A program made the position numbers and the translations under genes. Shown piece by piece: positions 23,678-32,565 of a stretch of DNA of 36,610 bases (position 1 is its first letter; each line of letters starts with the position of its first letter). Under the pieces are notes generated by a model, which saw nothing but the letters and a program-made list of their open reading frames with translations, did no database searches and was not told the origin of the DNA. Source of the DNA: CAIPSZ01 sp038065015 (lineage in GTDB: Bacteria > Patescibacteriota > Patescibacteriia > PEXW01); NCBI GenBank assembly GCA_038065015.1, contig JBBTRU010000056.1, positions 1 to 36,610 of the forward strand, written 5' to 3'.

Positions 23678-25765
23678 GATTGATTGCGTAGTTGGGCACG
23701 ACGTACGAAGAACACTTACGTTTTGGCTAAGGTTGTGTTCAACTTGAAATATCTGTCTAAGCTGCATCTGCTTGTTCGAATCCATATCGCTAGTAAGAGG
23801 GATTGGTGTTTTCAAGAAATACACTCGGTTAACTGCATACGTTGAACAAATCTCTTGTATAACTCTTGCAGATGGGTTCGTAACGAATGCTTGATAGAAT
23901 GCGTACAAGCTGCCATTGGGGTACCAGTAGTATGCGTACCTGTTACCAGAACTTGCAAACCCAGCGGCAGAAGTGACTTCGTCGGTGAGGACGACGTACG
24001 ATGCGGTTGCTGCTTGAGCATCGCTGTTAATGTAGTGTATAGCCTGCAGCTCAACATTTGAAACACTCCACCCAAAGTGATATTTTGATGGGCTTGTGAG
24101 CGTTGCGATGAGTACGCTAGTGAGAACCCCTAGTGCAATAACGACAATTCGCTCTCGTTTCCTTATGGCCCAATGCACAGCAAGTGCAAGGCTGAGACCA
24201 GCGAGTAAGGCACGAGTTGCATCGAAGATGAAGGGTACACGGCTCGTGAAAGGGACGTACGCATCTTTAAATATGCTCAGGGCGATAACATCGACGGCAA
24301 GCGCAAAAGATACTGTTGCTGCTAATATAAATACATTACGGTAACTGTAATAGAGCCACACCAGCGATGCTATCATGCTTAACGTAAGTATACCTGAGAA
24401 AGTACGTAGGGTGAGGAGACTAGCAATCCAATTACGCCCAGAAGATGTAAATACATATACAGCATTTTCTTGGAAAGCATTAGTTACTTGTGCATGTTGC
24501 AAAAAGTAGTCAAGCATTGGGATGACTGCAGCGAAGAGTAACCCAGCGCAAATCACAATAGGAAACGTTAACCGACGAAAGGTGTATCTACGGAGTAAGT
24601 AAGCAAGAAGAATAACAACACCACAAATAAAGCCCGTCGTTGGGTACGCAGCTAAGGCGAGAAGTCCAATAATGATATGAATAAAGGAAATCTTGACATC
24701 TCTATGGAGAAGGTACCGAATCCATAGCCAGCTTGTCAGTAGCAACGCGGCAATTCCAAGCGAGCGTACGTTCAGTGCAGGATCAAGACTTAGGTAAAAT
24801 GCTGCTAAACTGCCGGCAAGTGCCATGAGAGCCGCGCTGCGTTTATTGCGTGATAAATCGAGACCTGCTGCGTAGAGTAGGACGGCAAGGAGTCCAGGGA
24901 GAAAGATGCTAAGGCCAGTGAATGCAGTCGTTACGGAAAGTTTTGTCCAATAAGCAAAGAATGGCAAAACCACGTAGAGTGACGCATTTGGTACTTTTTC
25001 AGATGAAAATTGGACAAGTGTTTGAAAATTCGTTGGTTCATAAACCTGCCCCTGAACGACTTGCTCAGCAATGCCAACATGTCTCCAGCTATCTGCGCCG
25101 TAGAGATTATCAACTGCAAAAGTGAAAGTTAGTGTAAACGCAAGTGTTGCGACAATAATGAAGAAGAGTGCATGGAGAGAACGTCCAAAGACCGCAAAGA
25201 GGTAGCTAACGAACGCGAACAAAACGACTACCGTAATTGGGACTACTGTAGCTAAACTCCCAGTGTAGAGGTGAGGTGCTTGCGCAATGCGGTAAAGGTA
25301 ATACCCTACAAGGCCAACGCAGGTAAAACCGAGGATGGTAAGCAACCATATCGTACGGCCCTGGAGAAGGTAGCTCTGCGATGGAGACCTTTCGACGGAA
25401 GCTTCTTCACTCGTAGCAATATACGTTCGAGACCAGTACCAATACATTCCAAGTGTAAGTGCAAGAGCTGCAATGAATGCAGTCGCCTGTGTAAGATCGT
25501 TTAACCGATAGAAATAGTAGAAAGGGAGCATCGCGAAAATGTGCGTTGCAAATACACTCAGAATGCCAAAGGTAACTTTTACACTCCTAGCACTGCGTAT
25601 AGGTGAGTACCGAGAAGCAACCCATCCATGGCTCAAAAAATACAGGCAAAAGAAAATGAGCCCGACGAGCGGTGAATGTAAGGCAAACTGATTTCCAATG
25701 AGTACGAGAACACTAACACCAAGAACCACAAATGGATAAAGTTTACGAGGCAACTGCGGTTTCAT
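23675..25765 (-). CDS. Large polytopic membrane protein, possible GT-C-type enzyme
   Basis: The 696-residue protein is hydrophobic through most of its length, with roughly 13-16 membrane helices and a soluble C-terminal part of about 110 residues. After several helices comes NLYGADSWRHVGIAEQ, whose Asp-Ser-Trp-Arg-His (residues 225-229) resembles the acidic/His motif in the first outer loop of GT-C glycosyltransferases. Repeated DUF6541-like hydrophobic blocks follow. No named family is certain. I chose the ATG at 25765, which overlaps the upstream GT4 by 23 bases; ATGs 10 and 24 codons further up are alternatives. Being last in the operon, it may transfer a lipid-linked sugar outside the membrane. 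Confidence 0.75.
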   Translation of the reverse strand: MKPQLPRKLYPFVVLGVSVLVLIGNQFALHSPLVGLIFFCLYFLSHGWVASRYSPIRSARSVKVTFGILSVFATHIFAMLPFYYFYRLNDLTQATAFIAALALTLGMYWYWSRTYIATSEEASVERSPSQSYLLQGRTIWLLTILGFTCVGLVGYYLYRIAQAPHLYTGSLATVVPITVVVLFAFVSYLFAVFGRSLHALFFIIVATLAFTLTFTFAVDNLYGADSWRHVGIAEQVVQGQVYEPTNFQTLVQFSSEKVPNASLYVVLPFFAYWTKLSVTTAFTGLSIFLPGLLAVLLYAAGLDLSRNKRSAALMALAGSLAAFYLSLDPALNVRSLGIAALLLTSWLWIRYLLHRDVKISFIHIIIGLLALAAYPTTGFICGVVILLAYLLRRYTFRRLTFPIVICAGLLFAAVIPMLDYFLQHAQVTNAFQENAVYVFTSSGRNWIASLLTLRTFSGILTLSMIASLVWLYYSYRNVFILAATVSFALAVDVIALSIFKDAYVPFTSRVPFIFDATRALLAGLSLALAVHWAIRKRERIVVIALGVLTSVLIATLTSPSKYHFGWSVSNVELQAIHYINSDAQAATASYVVLTDEVTSAAGFASSGNRYAYYWYPNGSLYAFYQAFVTNPSARVIQEICSTYAVNRVYFLKTPIPLTSDMDSNKQMQLRQIFQVEHNLSQNVSVLRTSCPTTQSI

Positions 25766-26876
25766 AGGTTGAAATAAAATCAGTCGCAATTTCATCCCAG
25801 GTGGGGAAGGAACGAACGCGCCGTTGCGCTTGCTCACCGAGCTGTTTCCGAAGTGATGGCTCGCGCAGAAGGTGGTTCAAATGGCTCGTGAGTTGTTCTA
25901 AATTCCCTGGTGGGTATAGCCTTCCCTCATTTGTGCTTTGAAGTATTTCTCTAGTGCCCCCGACATCAGTTGCGACGATTGCTCGACCAAGAACCGCTGC
26001 CTCCAGTACTGTTGTTGGCATACCTTCGGTATACGAAGGATTCACGACAATATCAGCAATTGCGAGGTACTGAAGAACCTGCTGGTGTTCAAGTACACCC
26101 ATAAATTGCACTTCGCAGTGCGCCTGTGGTAATTGTTCTAATGTTTTTCGGTACGGACCATCACCAATGATGCAAAATACAAGGCACGGATATTGAAGTC
26201 TTGGGAGAATAGCAAGGATATCCTGCACACCCTTCGCTTCGATGAGTCTACCAGCGAATACGAGGATAAGGTCATTCGCTGAATAACCTAAACTTTCTCT
26301 AGGTAAAAATTTGACACCTTGCAGTTGCTGAGCACCTACCGGAATGATTCTCACATGCTTTGCACCAAGAGATTGAGAGAATACCTCTGCAGCGTGCGAT
26401 ACCGCAGTCACTTTGCGTGCGCATCGAAATGGGAAACGTCCCAAGATTTGATCAAATGTTCGCGCAATGAATGACTGGTATAACTGTGAAAGCTGGGGTG
26501 AACTTGAACCGTGTTCGGTATGCACCTGTGGTATTCGTCTCCATCTTGCGAGGAGACTCATGAGAAAAGTAAGCAAGTAGAAGCGAGTATGAGTATGGTA
26601 GACGTCGTACTTCCTATGCTTCAAATTTCGTATTGTAGCAAAATTTCTCATCGTAAATTTCGGAATTGGGTACATTCCATTAAGAAAATTCCAGGCATCA
26701 AGTCGGAAGATACGTCCGAATGCAAAAGTCTCTTCAGAAGGAGCGTCTTCAGTGTTGCAGGTCAGTACATCGGTCTCTACACCACGCTGAAAAAGCGAAG
26801 TTGCAAGATTGAACACGTAACTCTCTACTCCACCTTTGTGTGGAGAGAAGAATGATGTTATTGCGAGCACCTTCAT
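25743..26876 (-). CDS. Family 4 glycosyltransferase
   Basis: The 377-residue GT-B enzyme is a standard GT4: VLAITSFFSPHKGGVESYVFN at the start, YDVYHTHTRFY, HTEHGSSSPQLSQ, then DLILVFAGRLIEAKGVQDIL opening the donor domain, FCIIGDGPYRKTL, and NPSYTEGMPTTVLEAAVLGRAIVATDVGGTREIL with the paired glutamates of retaining enzymes. It lies 12 bases after the DUF2304 gene and overlaps the membrane-protein gene. Mannosyl or glucosyl transfer would be typical, but the donor is not known. Confidence 0.93.
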   Translation of the reverse strand: MKVLAITSFFSPHKGGVESYVFNLATSLFQRGVETDVLTCNTEDAPSEETFAFGRIFRLDAWNFLNGMYPIPKFTMRNFATIRNLKHRKYDVYHTHTRFYLLTFLMSLLARWRRIPQVHTEHGSSSPQLSQLYQSFIARTFDQILGRFPFRCARKVTAVSHAAEVFSQSLGAKHVRIIPVGAQQLQGVKFLPRESLGYSANDLILVFAGRLIEAKGVQDILAILPRLQYPCLVFCIIGDGPYRKTLEQLPQAHCEVQFMGVLEHQQVLQYLAIADIVVNPSYTEGMPTTVLEAAVLGRAIVATDVGGTREILQSTNEGRLYPPGNLEQLTSHLNHLLREPSLRKQLGEQAQRRVRSFPTWDEIATDFISTYETAVAS

Positions 26877-26888
26877 TTTTCGCGCGTC

Positions 26889-27218
26889 TTACTTCCTCCC
26901 CTTATCGCGGAGGGCAAAATTTCGAACTACCGCAGAAATTTCGTGTTCTATCCACTCGAGTTTAACGTAAACTCGAAATACTGCATAGAAGAGCCCGACG
27001 ACTGCTATTGCCAGTAGCGCCTCCACACCTCTACCGACTCCCAGAATGCGGGCAATAGTATCGCTTGAGGCTGGTTTCCACACAAAGAAGCCTATGATAA
27101 GCCAAATCAATGTCCAAAAAAGTAGTGCAAATATACCAAAACTCTTTTCTCGATATCGAAGAATGGCACGTGAAAGTGCAAAGGCGACAAAAAGTGAAAT
27201 GATTATTTTTATAACCAC
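26889..27218 (-). CDS. DUF2304 membrane protein
   Basis: The 109-residue product matches the DUF2304 pattern: two N-terminal helices (about residues 2-18 and 27-47), then SDTIARILGVGRGVEALL, a third helix around 68-86 and a charged tail. DUF2304 genes commonly sit beside a polyprenyl-phosphate GT2, exactly as here, where the GT2 ends one base upstream. The start is a GTG. By analogy with GtrA-like partners it may help move or anchor the lipid-linked sugar, but the biochemical role is not established. Confidence 0.85.
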   Translation of the reverse strand: MVIKIIISLFVAFALSRAILRYREKSFGIFALLFWTLIWLIIGFFVWKPASSDTIARILGVGRGVEALLAIAVVGLFYAVFRVYVKLEWIEHEISAVVRNFALRDKGRK

Positions 27219-27219
27219 G

Positions 27220-27894
27220 TTATTTCAATTTATGGACAAAAATTTTTAAAAGAATCTTAAAAAAATCCCCTAGGTGCTGACCTTTTGCAAGTGAATACTC
27301 TGTATAGTGTACAGTTACGGGTACTTCGCAAAACGAAATGTGTTTGCGGCCAATCTCTTCGAGAATTTCAGATGCATGCGCCATGCGATCTTGATTGAAA
27401 CGGATATTCCGGGCTGCTGCTGCAGTCATTGCTCGCAAGCCGTTATGCGTATCTGTTAATTGCAAACCTGTACTAACGTTTGTAAAAATTACGGCTAAAC
27501 GATGTAAAACCTTTCGAGTATATGGAACTTTCTGTTGGGAGAGCTCAGTCAAATAACGTGAACCGAGCGTTACCTGAACTTCCCCCCTTTCGATTGGTGC
27601 GAGAAGGGCGACAATATCACTCACCTGATGCTGACCATCAGCATCATAAGTGACAATAACTTCTGCGCCTTGTCCCAGCGCGTATTGGATTCCGGTTTTC
27701 AATGCTGCACCTTGCCCACGGTTAATGAGGTGCGCAAGAACGTCTTGGGTATACTCCCGCGCAATAGCCGCCGTGTTATCGTCAGATGCATCGTCAACAA
27801 CAACGACATGATACCCAAGCGGCTGCAGAGCTTGTAATACATGACGTATTACTTGTCCCTCATTGAACGCGGGAATAACAACAAAAGTTTTCAT
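27220..27894 (-). CDS. Polyprenyl-phosphate glycosyltransferase, DPM1-like GT2
   Basis: The 224-residue GT2 resembles dolichol-phosphate mannosyltransferases: TFVVIPAFNEGQVIRHVLQ, VVVDDASDDNTAAI, NRGQGAALKTGI, VTYDADGQHQ as metal-binding DxD, and LGSRYL. It has no C-terminal membrane helices, so it probably relies on the adjacent DUF2304 protein. The expected reaction is transfer of a hexose from a nucleotide sugar to undecaprenyl phosphate. Its ATG overlaps the TGA of the intein-containing dehydrogenase. Confidence 0.9.
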   Translation of the reverse strand: MKTFVVIPAFNEGQVIRHVLQALQPLGYHVVVVDDASDDNTAAIAREYTQDVLAHLINRGQGAALKTGIQYALGQGAEVIVTYDADGQHQVSDIVALLAPIERGEVQVTLGSRYLTELSQQKVPYTRKVLHRLAVIFTNVSTGLQLTDTHNGLRAMTAAAARNIRFNQDRMAHASEILEEIGRKHISFCEVPVTVHYTEYSLAKGQHLGDFFKILLKIFVHKLK

Positions 27895-30623
27895 CTCCCA
27901 ATCCCCTTGTAGAGAATGCCGAGCTTCTGGAAGGCTTCTCTGTCCAGCGCGTTCTTCCCGTCAATGACCACGCGGACATGAGCCCGCTTGTACACTTCGG
28001 GCTTGAGCTCGAGGAAAGCCTTATGGTTCGTTGCGAGAATGACTGCATCCACGCCCTTCAGGAGCGCCTCCAGGCTCTTCACTGTGGACTTTTCGGGGAA
28101 ATATGGGTCGTACACCAATACTTTCGCCCCTAGGCCTTCTAGGAGTGCTATAACCTTCAAACTCGGGCTTTCCCGAATATCACCGACGTTTGCCTTGTAC
28201 GAGAGTCCGAGAACCCCAACGGTGACTCCTTTCACGGACTTCCCAATTTCGTTCAGCGCGCTCTGGAGCTTCCCAACAGTGTACCCAGGCATGCTGTTGT
28301 TTATCTCCCGAGCCAGCTTGAGGAACTTGTGGTCAAAGCCCGCCTGCCGCGCCCGCTCAATGAGGTAGTACGGGTCCACGGCGATGCAATTATGAGCAAT
28401 AAGGCCATTCGTGGTAATCACTGTCTGGGTCTGTTCAACTTCCAAGGAGTAGACCGCTCTACCAGGAACGACCCGCTTCCCTTTCACCGCGACACTTATC
28501 CAGCCCTGGGAGCGCTCGGCCCGCGGGTAGTGATTAACCTTTTTTCGGTTGTGGAAATACGCTTCCAACCGTTCGGCCTTCTGGTCCAAAAACGTGCCCC
28601 GAAGACGCTGGAGGTTTTCATCACCACTGATACGGAGCAAACCAGCCCGATGTTCAATATTCGCAATGATTCCCCGCTCCAACAGCAAGAGCAGCACCTG
28701 CTGGAATAGTTCTGGTGAGGAGGTGAAGTAATTAGCGGAAACTGTGGTATTCCGGTGCACGTACCGACGACCGTTCTTCACATACGCTCTTGATCCAGTG
28801 CTGTACTGCACGCCACCGTCACCACGGAGAAGACCTTTGAGTACTTCACTGCGCAGCTGTTGGTTCCCCATGATGACACTAGGGATTCTCATGGTGTAAC
28901 AATCCACCCCGGTTGCAAACGTTTGCTTGAAAAGGAACGCAAGGATGGCAGATGACACTTTGATATGGTGAGCCTGGAAGTGTTTGTCACGGTACTCGGA
29001 AAAGGCGATACCTAAATGCTGGAGTATGGCGCGCATATCTGCCAGGACTTGCGTTTCTTTCGGGTGGAAAGTAAATCGTAGCCGTGCGGTTTTTTTCTCC
29101 GTGGTTAAACACCCTTCACTCGCGTAGTACCCAAGCAAACGAGCAACCTGTGCATCAACAGTAAAAATTGCGGGCAGCTGGCTAAAAGATGGTCCCCGGC
29201 CAGTGCAGAGCAGCAGGCGCTGACGTGGAATGCCTAGATGACGCTCCAAGCGTAACCACACGGCCGCTGGCATGCTGTTATCCCGAATGAAATCGCGTTT
29301 GCCCGGTACCCCGGTGAGCAGCTTTGAAATTTTCGTCTGGTACCGCTGCACATCCGCCGGTTGCAACTTGACCCGAATCTTGGCTCTTAACGCCGCTGGC
29401 ACAAGTGCAAGCAGATCGAACGATGCAACCGGTTTCGTTACATCAGGCAGATTGTTTGTCAGGAGCAGACGGTCACCTACCCGTACGTCTTGCGCCCACT
29501 GCAAGCGGACTTCTTTAACACGCTGCAGAAATACAGGATGCTTATCTGTGACCTTGGTCTTGATGTTGTAATCGGCAAGTAGTTCAACCATTGAATCTGC
29601 CCGGCGACGGGTAAAAATACTCACCGGACGAAAAACTGTTTGGTGCGTGGTCATGTCGTACGAAAGAACTTGAAGGCCATTGGGCACACGACAAAGCGTT
29701 TTCCCTGCCTGGAAACTCTTGGTTGCTTTCGTTACATGCAAAAGCTGATCAAGCTGCGCAAACGTCATGGTCCGAATCTCCTTACCAATTCGGATCGTTA
29801 CCCACTCTTGCCCGTCAAAACAGTGACCGCCGACGCCGACTGATGGAAAGTGGGGCATGAAAGCGAACGGCTTGGTCGCGGCCCCTTGGATAACGTCATG
29901 AACGTCTATGCCGAGCACGTCGAACGACTTTGCCAGCTCATTGACGTAGGCAATGTTTATATCACGGAAGGTGTTCTCGATAATCTTCGTAGCTTCAGCT
30001 TCTTTAATGGACTTCATAACCCGAACCTCACCGGAGATGATAGAACGGTAAAACTTCGCCGCGCGTTGAGCACCTTTCGGCGTGACCGAACCGACGCAAC
30101 GGGGGATATTTCGGACGTTCCACTTCGCATTACCCGGGTCAATGCGCTCGGGGCAGTGCGCGAGCTCGAAGTCCTTGCCGACTTTGTACTTGCCATTGGC
30201 TTCGAGAATCGGCAGAACAACCTCCTCGCAGACACCTGGATTTATCGTCGACTCAATGACGATGAGTTGCCCTTTCTTCAGATTCCGGACAATGCTCTTG
30301 CTTGCGCTAATGACCGGGCCGAGGTCTGGGTTGTTGAGGTGGTCAACAGGCGTCGGCACGCACACGACGACGATGTCTGATTTCTTCACCGCAGTGTAGC
30401 TCGTCGAAGCGGCTATCTTCCGTTTCGCGATGGTTGCGGTAATACTCGGCTCATCGGGTAATGTATTAATGCCGCGATTAATCGCATTCACTTTCTGTTT
30501 GCCATGCGTAATACCAAAAACTTTGTAACCTTTCTCAACCGCAAGCGCGGCGAGGGGCAAACCAACGTACCCCAAACCTACGATGCTTAGTACCTCTCGC
30601 TTGCGGAGTGATGCTTTGGCCAT
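27891..30623 (-). CDS. Nucleotide-sugar dehydrogenase (WecC/WbpA-like) interrupted by an intein
   Basis: The 910-residue precursor is a UDP-sugar 6-dehydrogenase split by an in-frame intein at residues 268-745. The joined exteins total 432 residues, normal for the family. The N-extein has the Rossmann turn VGLGYVGLP, ESTINPG, HCPERIDPGN, and Lys213 with Asn217 in ATKIIENTFRDIN. The motif GGHC is broken exactly before its Cys; the C-extein resumes CIAVDPYYLIERARQ, with Cys746 the catalytic nucleophile. The IAVDP variant favours UDP-ManNAc or UDP-GlcNAc 6-dehydrogenase over UDP-glucose dehydrogenase, although the UXS-like gene nearby would need UDP-GlcA. I chose the ATG at 30623, five bases after the epimerase stop. 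Confidence 0.95.
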   Translation of the reverse strand: MAKASLRKREVLSIVGLGYVGLPLAALAVEKGYKVFGITHGKQKVNAINRGINTLPDEPSITATIAKRKIAASTSYTAVKKSDIVVVCVPTPVDHLNNPDLGPVISASKSIVRNLKKGQLIVIESTINPGVCEEVVLPILEANGKYKVGKDFELAHCPERIDPGNAKWNVRNIPRCVGSVTPKGAQRAAKFYRSIISGEVRVMKSIKEAEATKIIENTFRDINIAYVNELAKSFDVLGIDVHDVIQGAATKPFAFMPHFPSVGVGGHCFDGQEWVTIRIGKEIRTMTFAQLDQLLHVTKATKSFQAGKTLCRVPNGLQVLSYDMTTHQTVFRPVSIFTRRRADSMVELLADYNIKTKVTDKHPVFLQRVKEVRLQWAQDVRVGDRLLLTNNLPDVTKPVASFDLLALVPAALRAKIRVKLQPADVQRYQTKISKLLTGVPGKRDFIRDNSMPAAVWLRLERHLGIPRQRLLLCTGRGPSFSQLPAIFTVDAQVARLLGYYASEGCLTTEKKTARLRFTFHPKETQVLADMRAILQHLGIAFSEYRDKHFQAHHIKVSSAILAFLFKQTFATGVDCYTMRIPSVIMGNQQLRSEVLKGLLRGDGGVQYSTGSRAYVKNGRRYVHRNTTVSANYFTSSPELFQQVLLLLLERGIIANIEHRAGLLRISGDENLQRLRGTFLDQKAERLEAYFHNRKKVNHYPRAERSQGWISVAVKGKRVVPGRAVYSLEVEQTQTVITTNGLIAHNCIAVDPYYLIERARQAGFDHKFLKLAREINNSMPGYTVGKLQSALNEIGKSVKGVTVGVLGLSYKANVGDIRESPSLKVIALLEGLGAKVLVYDPYFPEKSTVKSLEALLKGVDAVILATNHKAFLELKPEVYKRAHVRVVIDGKNALDREAFQKLGILYKGIGR
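28389..29822 (-). mobile_element. Intein with LAGLIDADG homing endonuclease
   Basis: The 478-residue element has all main intein blocks. Block A starts CFDGQEWVTI at residue 268 of the precursor. Block B contains TDKH (359-362). The endonuclease motifs are LLGYYASEG (about 496-504, acidic Glu503) and VLKGLLRGDGG (about 594-604, acidic Asp602), spaced about 100 residues. Block F is VYSLEV (724-729) and block G ends NGLIAHN, with His744, terminal Asn745 and Cys746 as +1 residue. All splicing residues are present, so it should splice as a class 1 intein, and the paired acidic residues suggest an active endonuclease. No internal stops are present. Confidence 0.95.
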
Positions 30624-30628
30624 AGAAA

Positions 30629-31552
30629 TTACCGGGATTGGGAACGAAACCACTCGAACGTTTTCTGAATCCCCGCTTGCAAAGGTATTGCTGGTTGCCA
30701 GTGCAGCGCGCTGTGTGCCAAGTTTGCATTCAGGCTGCTCCGTTGCATTTCCCCAACAACTTCTGGTTGGCGATCAATTAGGAGTTCGTTCCCGACCACG
30801 CTTGAGAGATTGTGGATGATATCCAGAACAGACGTTTCTAGGCCGGAGCCGATATTGAATGTACCTGCCACATCACGATCGAGCGCGTTAAGAAACGCCT
30901 GCACAATATCTGCAACGTAGACGTAGTCCCGCGTGTGTTTGCCAGTGCCGAATACTCGCATAGGCTGCTGCTCCACGGCGCGCTTGGCCAGGATGGCAAT
31001 GACGCCCGCTTCACCAAAGGGGTCTTGCCGCGGGCCAAAGACATTCGCCGGCCGGAGGATCGTTGCTTGAAAATTGTGAAGTTTGCTCCAAACCTCCAGG
31101 TACCGCTCGGATGCGTACTTTGAAATGCCGTAGGGGGACGATGGTTGCGCTGTCTGCGTTTCAACGGCTGGCAACTCCGCATTGTCCCCGTACATTGCCC
31201 CACCGGTAGAGGCAAAAATAAATTTCTTGAGCTTGCTCCCGGGAATTGCCTCCAAAATATTGCACAAACCAACCAGGTTAATTGCCGCGTCTTTGGCTGG
31301 GTGTTTGAGTGACTCGGGTACGCTCTTCTGTGCTGCGAGATGAAATATCACCTCAGGTTTGTATGCGCGCATCACATCCAGCGCAGCGGACATGCAAATA
31401 TCCCTTTCGACAAATTGCACTTTTGGGTTGACGTACGCATGCTTCCCCGTGCTCAAATCATCAATAACCATGACTTCTTCGCCACGCTCAACCAGCGCAT
31501 CCACGAGATGCGAGCCGATGAACCCAGCACCACCTGTCACCAATATTTTCAT
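30629..31552 (-). CDS. UDP-hexose/UDP-HexNAc 4-epimerase (GalE/WbpP-like SDR)
   Basis: The 307-residue extended SDR shows KILVTGGAGFIGSHLVDAL, FHLAAQKSVPESL, FASTGGAMYGD, catalytic YGISK, LRPANVFGPRQDP and VFGTGKHTRDYVYV. These are the hallmarks of short GalE-type epimerases that act on UDP-Glc/Gal or UDP-GlcNAc/GalNAc. The bulky Ser-segment variant (TGGAMYG) is common in bacterial homologues. It overlaps the UXS-like gene as ATGA and is followed five bases later by the dehydrogenase, so the three probably act on one UDP-sugar pool. Confidence 0.87.
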   Translation of the reverse strand: MKILVTGGAGFIGSHLVDALVERGEEVMVIDDLSTGKHAYVNPKVQFVERDICMSAALDVMRAYKPEVIFHLAAQKSVPESLKHPAKDAAINLVGLCNILEAIPGSKLKKFIFASTGGAMYGDNAELPAVETQTAQPSSPYGISKYASERYLEVWSKLHNFQATILRPANVFGPRQDPFGEAGVIAILAKRAVEQQPMRVFGTGKHTRDYVYVADIVQAFLNALDRDVAGTFNIGSGLETSVLDIIHNLSSVVGNELLIDRQPEVVGEMQRSSLNANLAHSALHWQPAIPLQAGIQKTFEWFRSQSR

Positions 31553-32565
31553 GAAGGGTTATAGCTAATCACGCGGCTCGCCTTCATCACCTCAATAGTC
31601 TGCGCCAGGCCATCCTGCAATTCAATGGTCGGGAACCAGCCCAGACGGTCTTTGGCAAGGCGGATATCGGGCACACCCTGGCGGCTGGCAAAGGGGTGTT
31701 CGTCCACGTGCTCGATGGTGCTGGTAGATTGCGTGAGTGCGAGAATTTTCTCGGCCACGGTCGTCAGCAGCACGGGGTCGGGATTGCCTAAATTTATCGG
31801 CCCGCCTTCGGAAGATTTCATCATCTTCACAATCCCGTCGATCATGTCGGCAATGTACACAAACGTACTGGTGGCATCGGGCTTGCCGTAAATTTGCAAC
31901 GGCTCCCCGAGCAGGGCGCTCCGGACCAAATCCGGAATCAGGCGGCCGTCGGTAAGGCGCATGCGCGGACCAAACGTGTTAAAAATGCGCACCACTTTTG
32001 CGTCCACGTTTTTATGCAAGCGGTAGTTCATGGCCAAACTTTCGGCAAAGCGCTTGCCTTCGTTGTAGCAGCTGCGCGGGCCGGTGGGATCGATAAAGCC
32101 CCAGTAATCCTCGCGGAACGGCTGGTTGTTTACCGGTTCACCATAAATTGCGGACGATGAGGCCAGCAGGTATTTCGCGTCCCACTGTTTGGCCAAATCG
32201 AGCAGGTAGCGCGAGGCAAAAGCATTGGCCAGCAGGGTTTCGACCGGCAATTTTTCGTACTCTTTGGGCGACGTCGGGCAGGCGAAGTTGTAAATTTCCT
32301 GCACGCCCTGGATAGTGACCTTAAACGGCCGCAATTCGGGGAATTTTTCTAAGTCGAGTGGTTCGGAGAGGTCGTGCTTGATGAATTTGAAATCCGGATT
32401 TTGCAGCAGGGGTTCGATATTCTCAATGGAGCTGGTGCTAAAGTTGTCCACGCAAATAACCTTGGCGTCTTTTACCAATTCGTCGCACAGGTGCGAGCCA
32501 ATGAAGCCTGCGCCGCCGGCGACGAGGACGTTCTTTTTCTCAAAAATGGTTTTTCGTTGGGTCAT
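31549..32565 (-). CDS. UDP-glucuronate decarboxylase-like SDR (UXS family)
   Basis: The 338-residue protein resembles UDP-xylose synthase, which oxidises and decarboxylates UDP-glucuronate. It shows VLVAGGAGFIGSHLCDEL, FIKHDLSEP, YNFACPTSPKEYE, SSSAIYGEP, RSCYNEGKRFAES with the YxxxK pair in the UXS-type setting, and RIFNTFGPRMRLTDGRLIPDL. Its substrate would come from UDP-glucose oxidation, yet the neighbouring dehydrogenase looks more like the HexNAc type, so either that enzyme makes UDP-GlcA or this one uses another acid. It overlaps genes on both sides by four bases. Confidence 0.87.
   Translation of the reverse strand: MTQRKTIFEKKNVLVAGGAGFIGSHLCDELVKDAKVICVDNFSTSSIENIEPLLQNPDFKFIKHDLSEPLDLEKFPELRPFKVTIQGVQEIYNFACPTSPKEYEKLPVETLLANAFASRYLLDLAKQWDAKYLLASSSAIYGEPVNNQPFREDYWGFIDPTGPRSCYNEGKRFAESLAMNYRLHKNVDAKVVRIFNTFGPRMRLTDGRLIPDLVRSALLGEPLQIYGKPDATSTFVYIADMIDGIVKMMKSSEGGPINLGNPDPVLLTTVAEKILALTQSTSTIEHVDEHPFASRQGVPDIRLAKDRLGWFPTIELQDGLAQTIEVMKASRVISYNPS

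Noticed and set aside
29850..30380. Open frame on the plus strand opposite the dehydrogenase
   Set aside because: It mirrors a well-supported minus-strand gene and its translation resembles no family.
27891..30623. Two separate genes or a disrupted pseudogene in the dehydrogenase region
   Set aside because: The frame is continuous and the 478-residue insert has complete splicing blocks, so it is one intein-containing gene.
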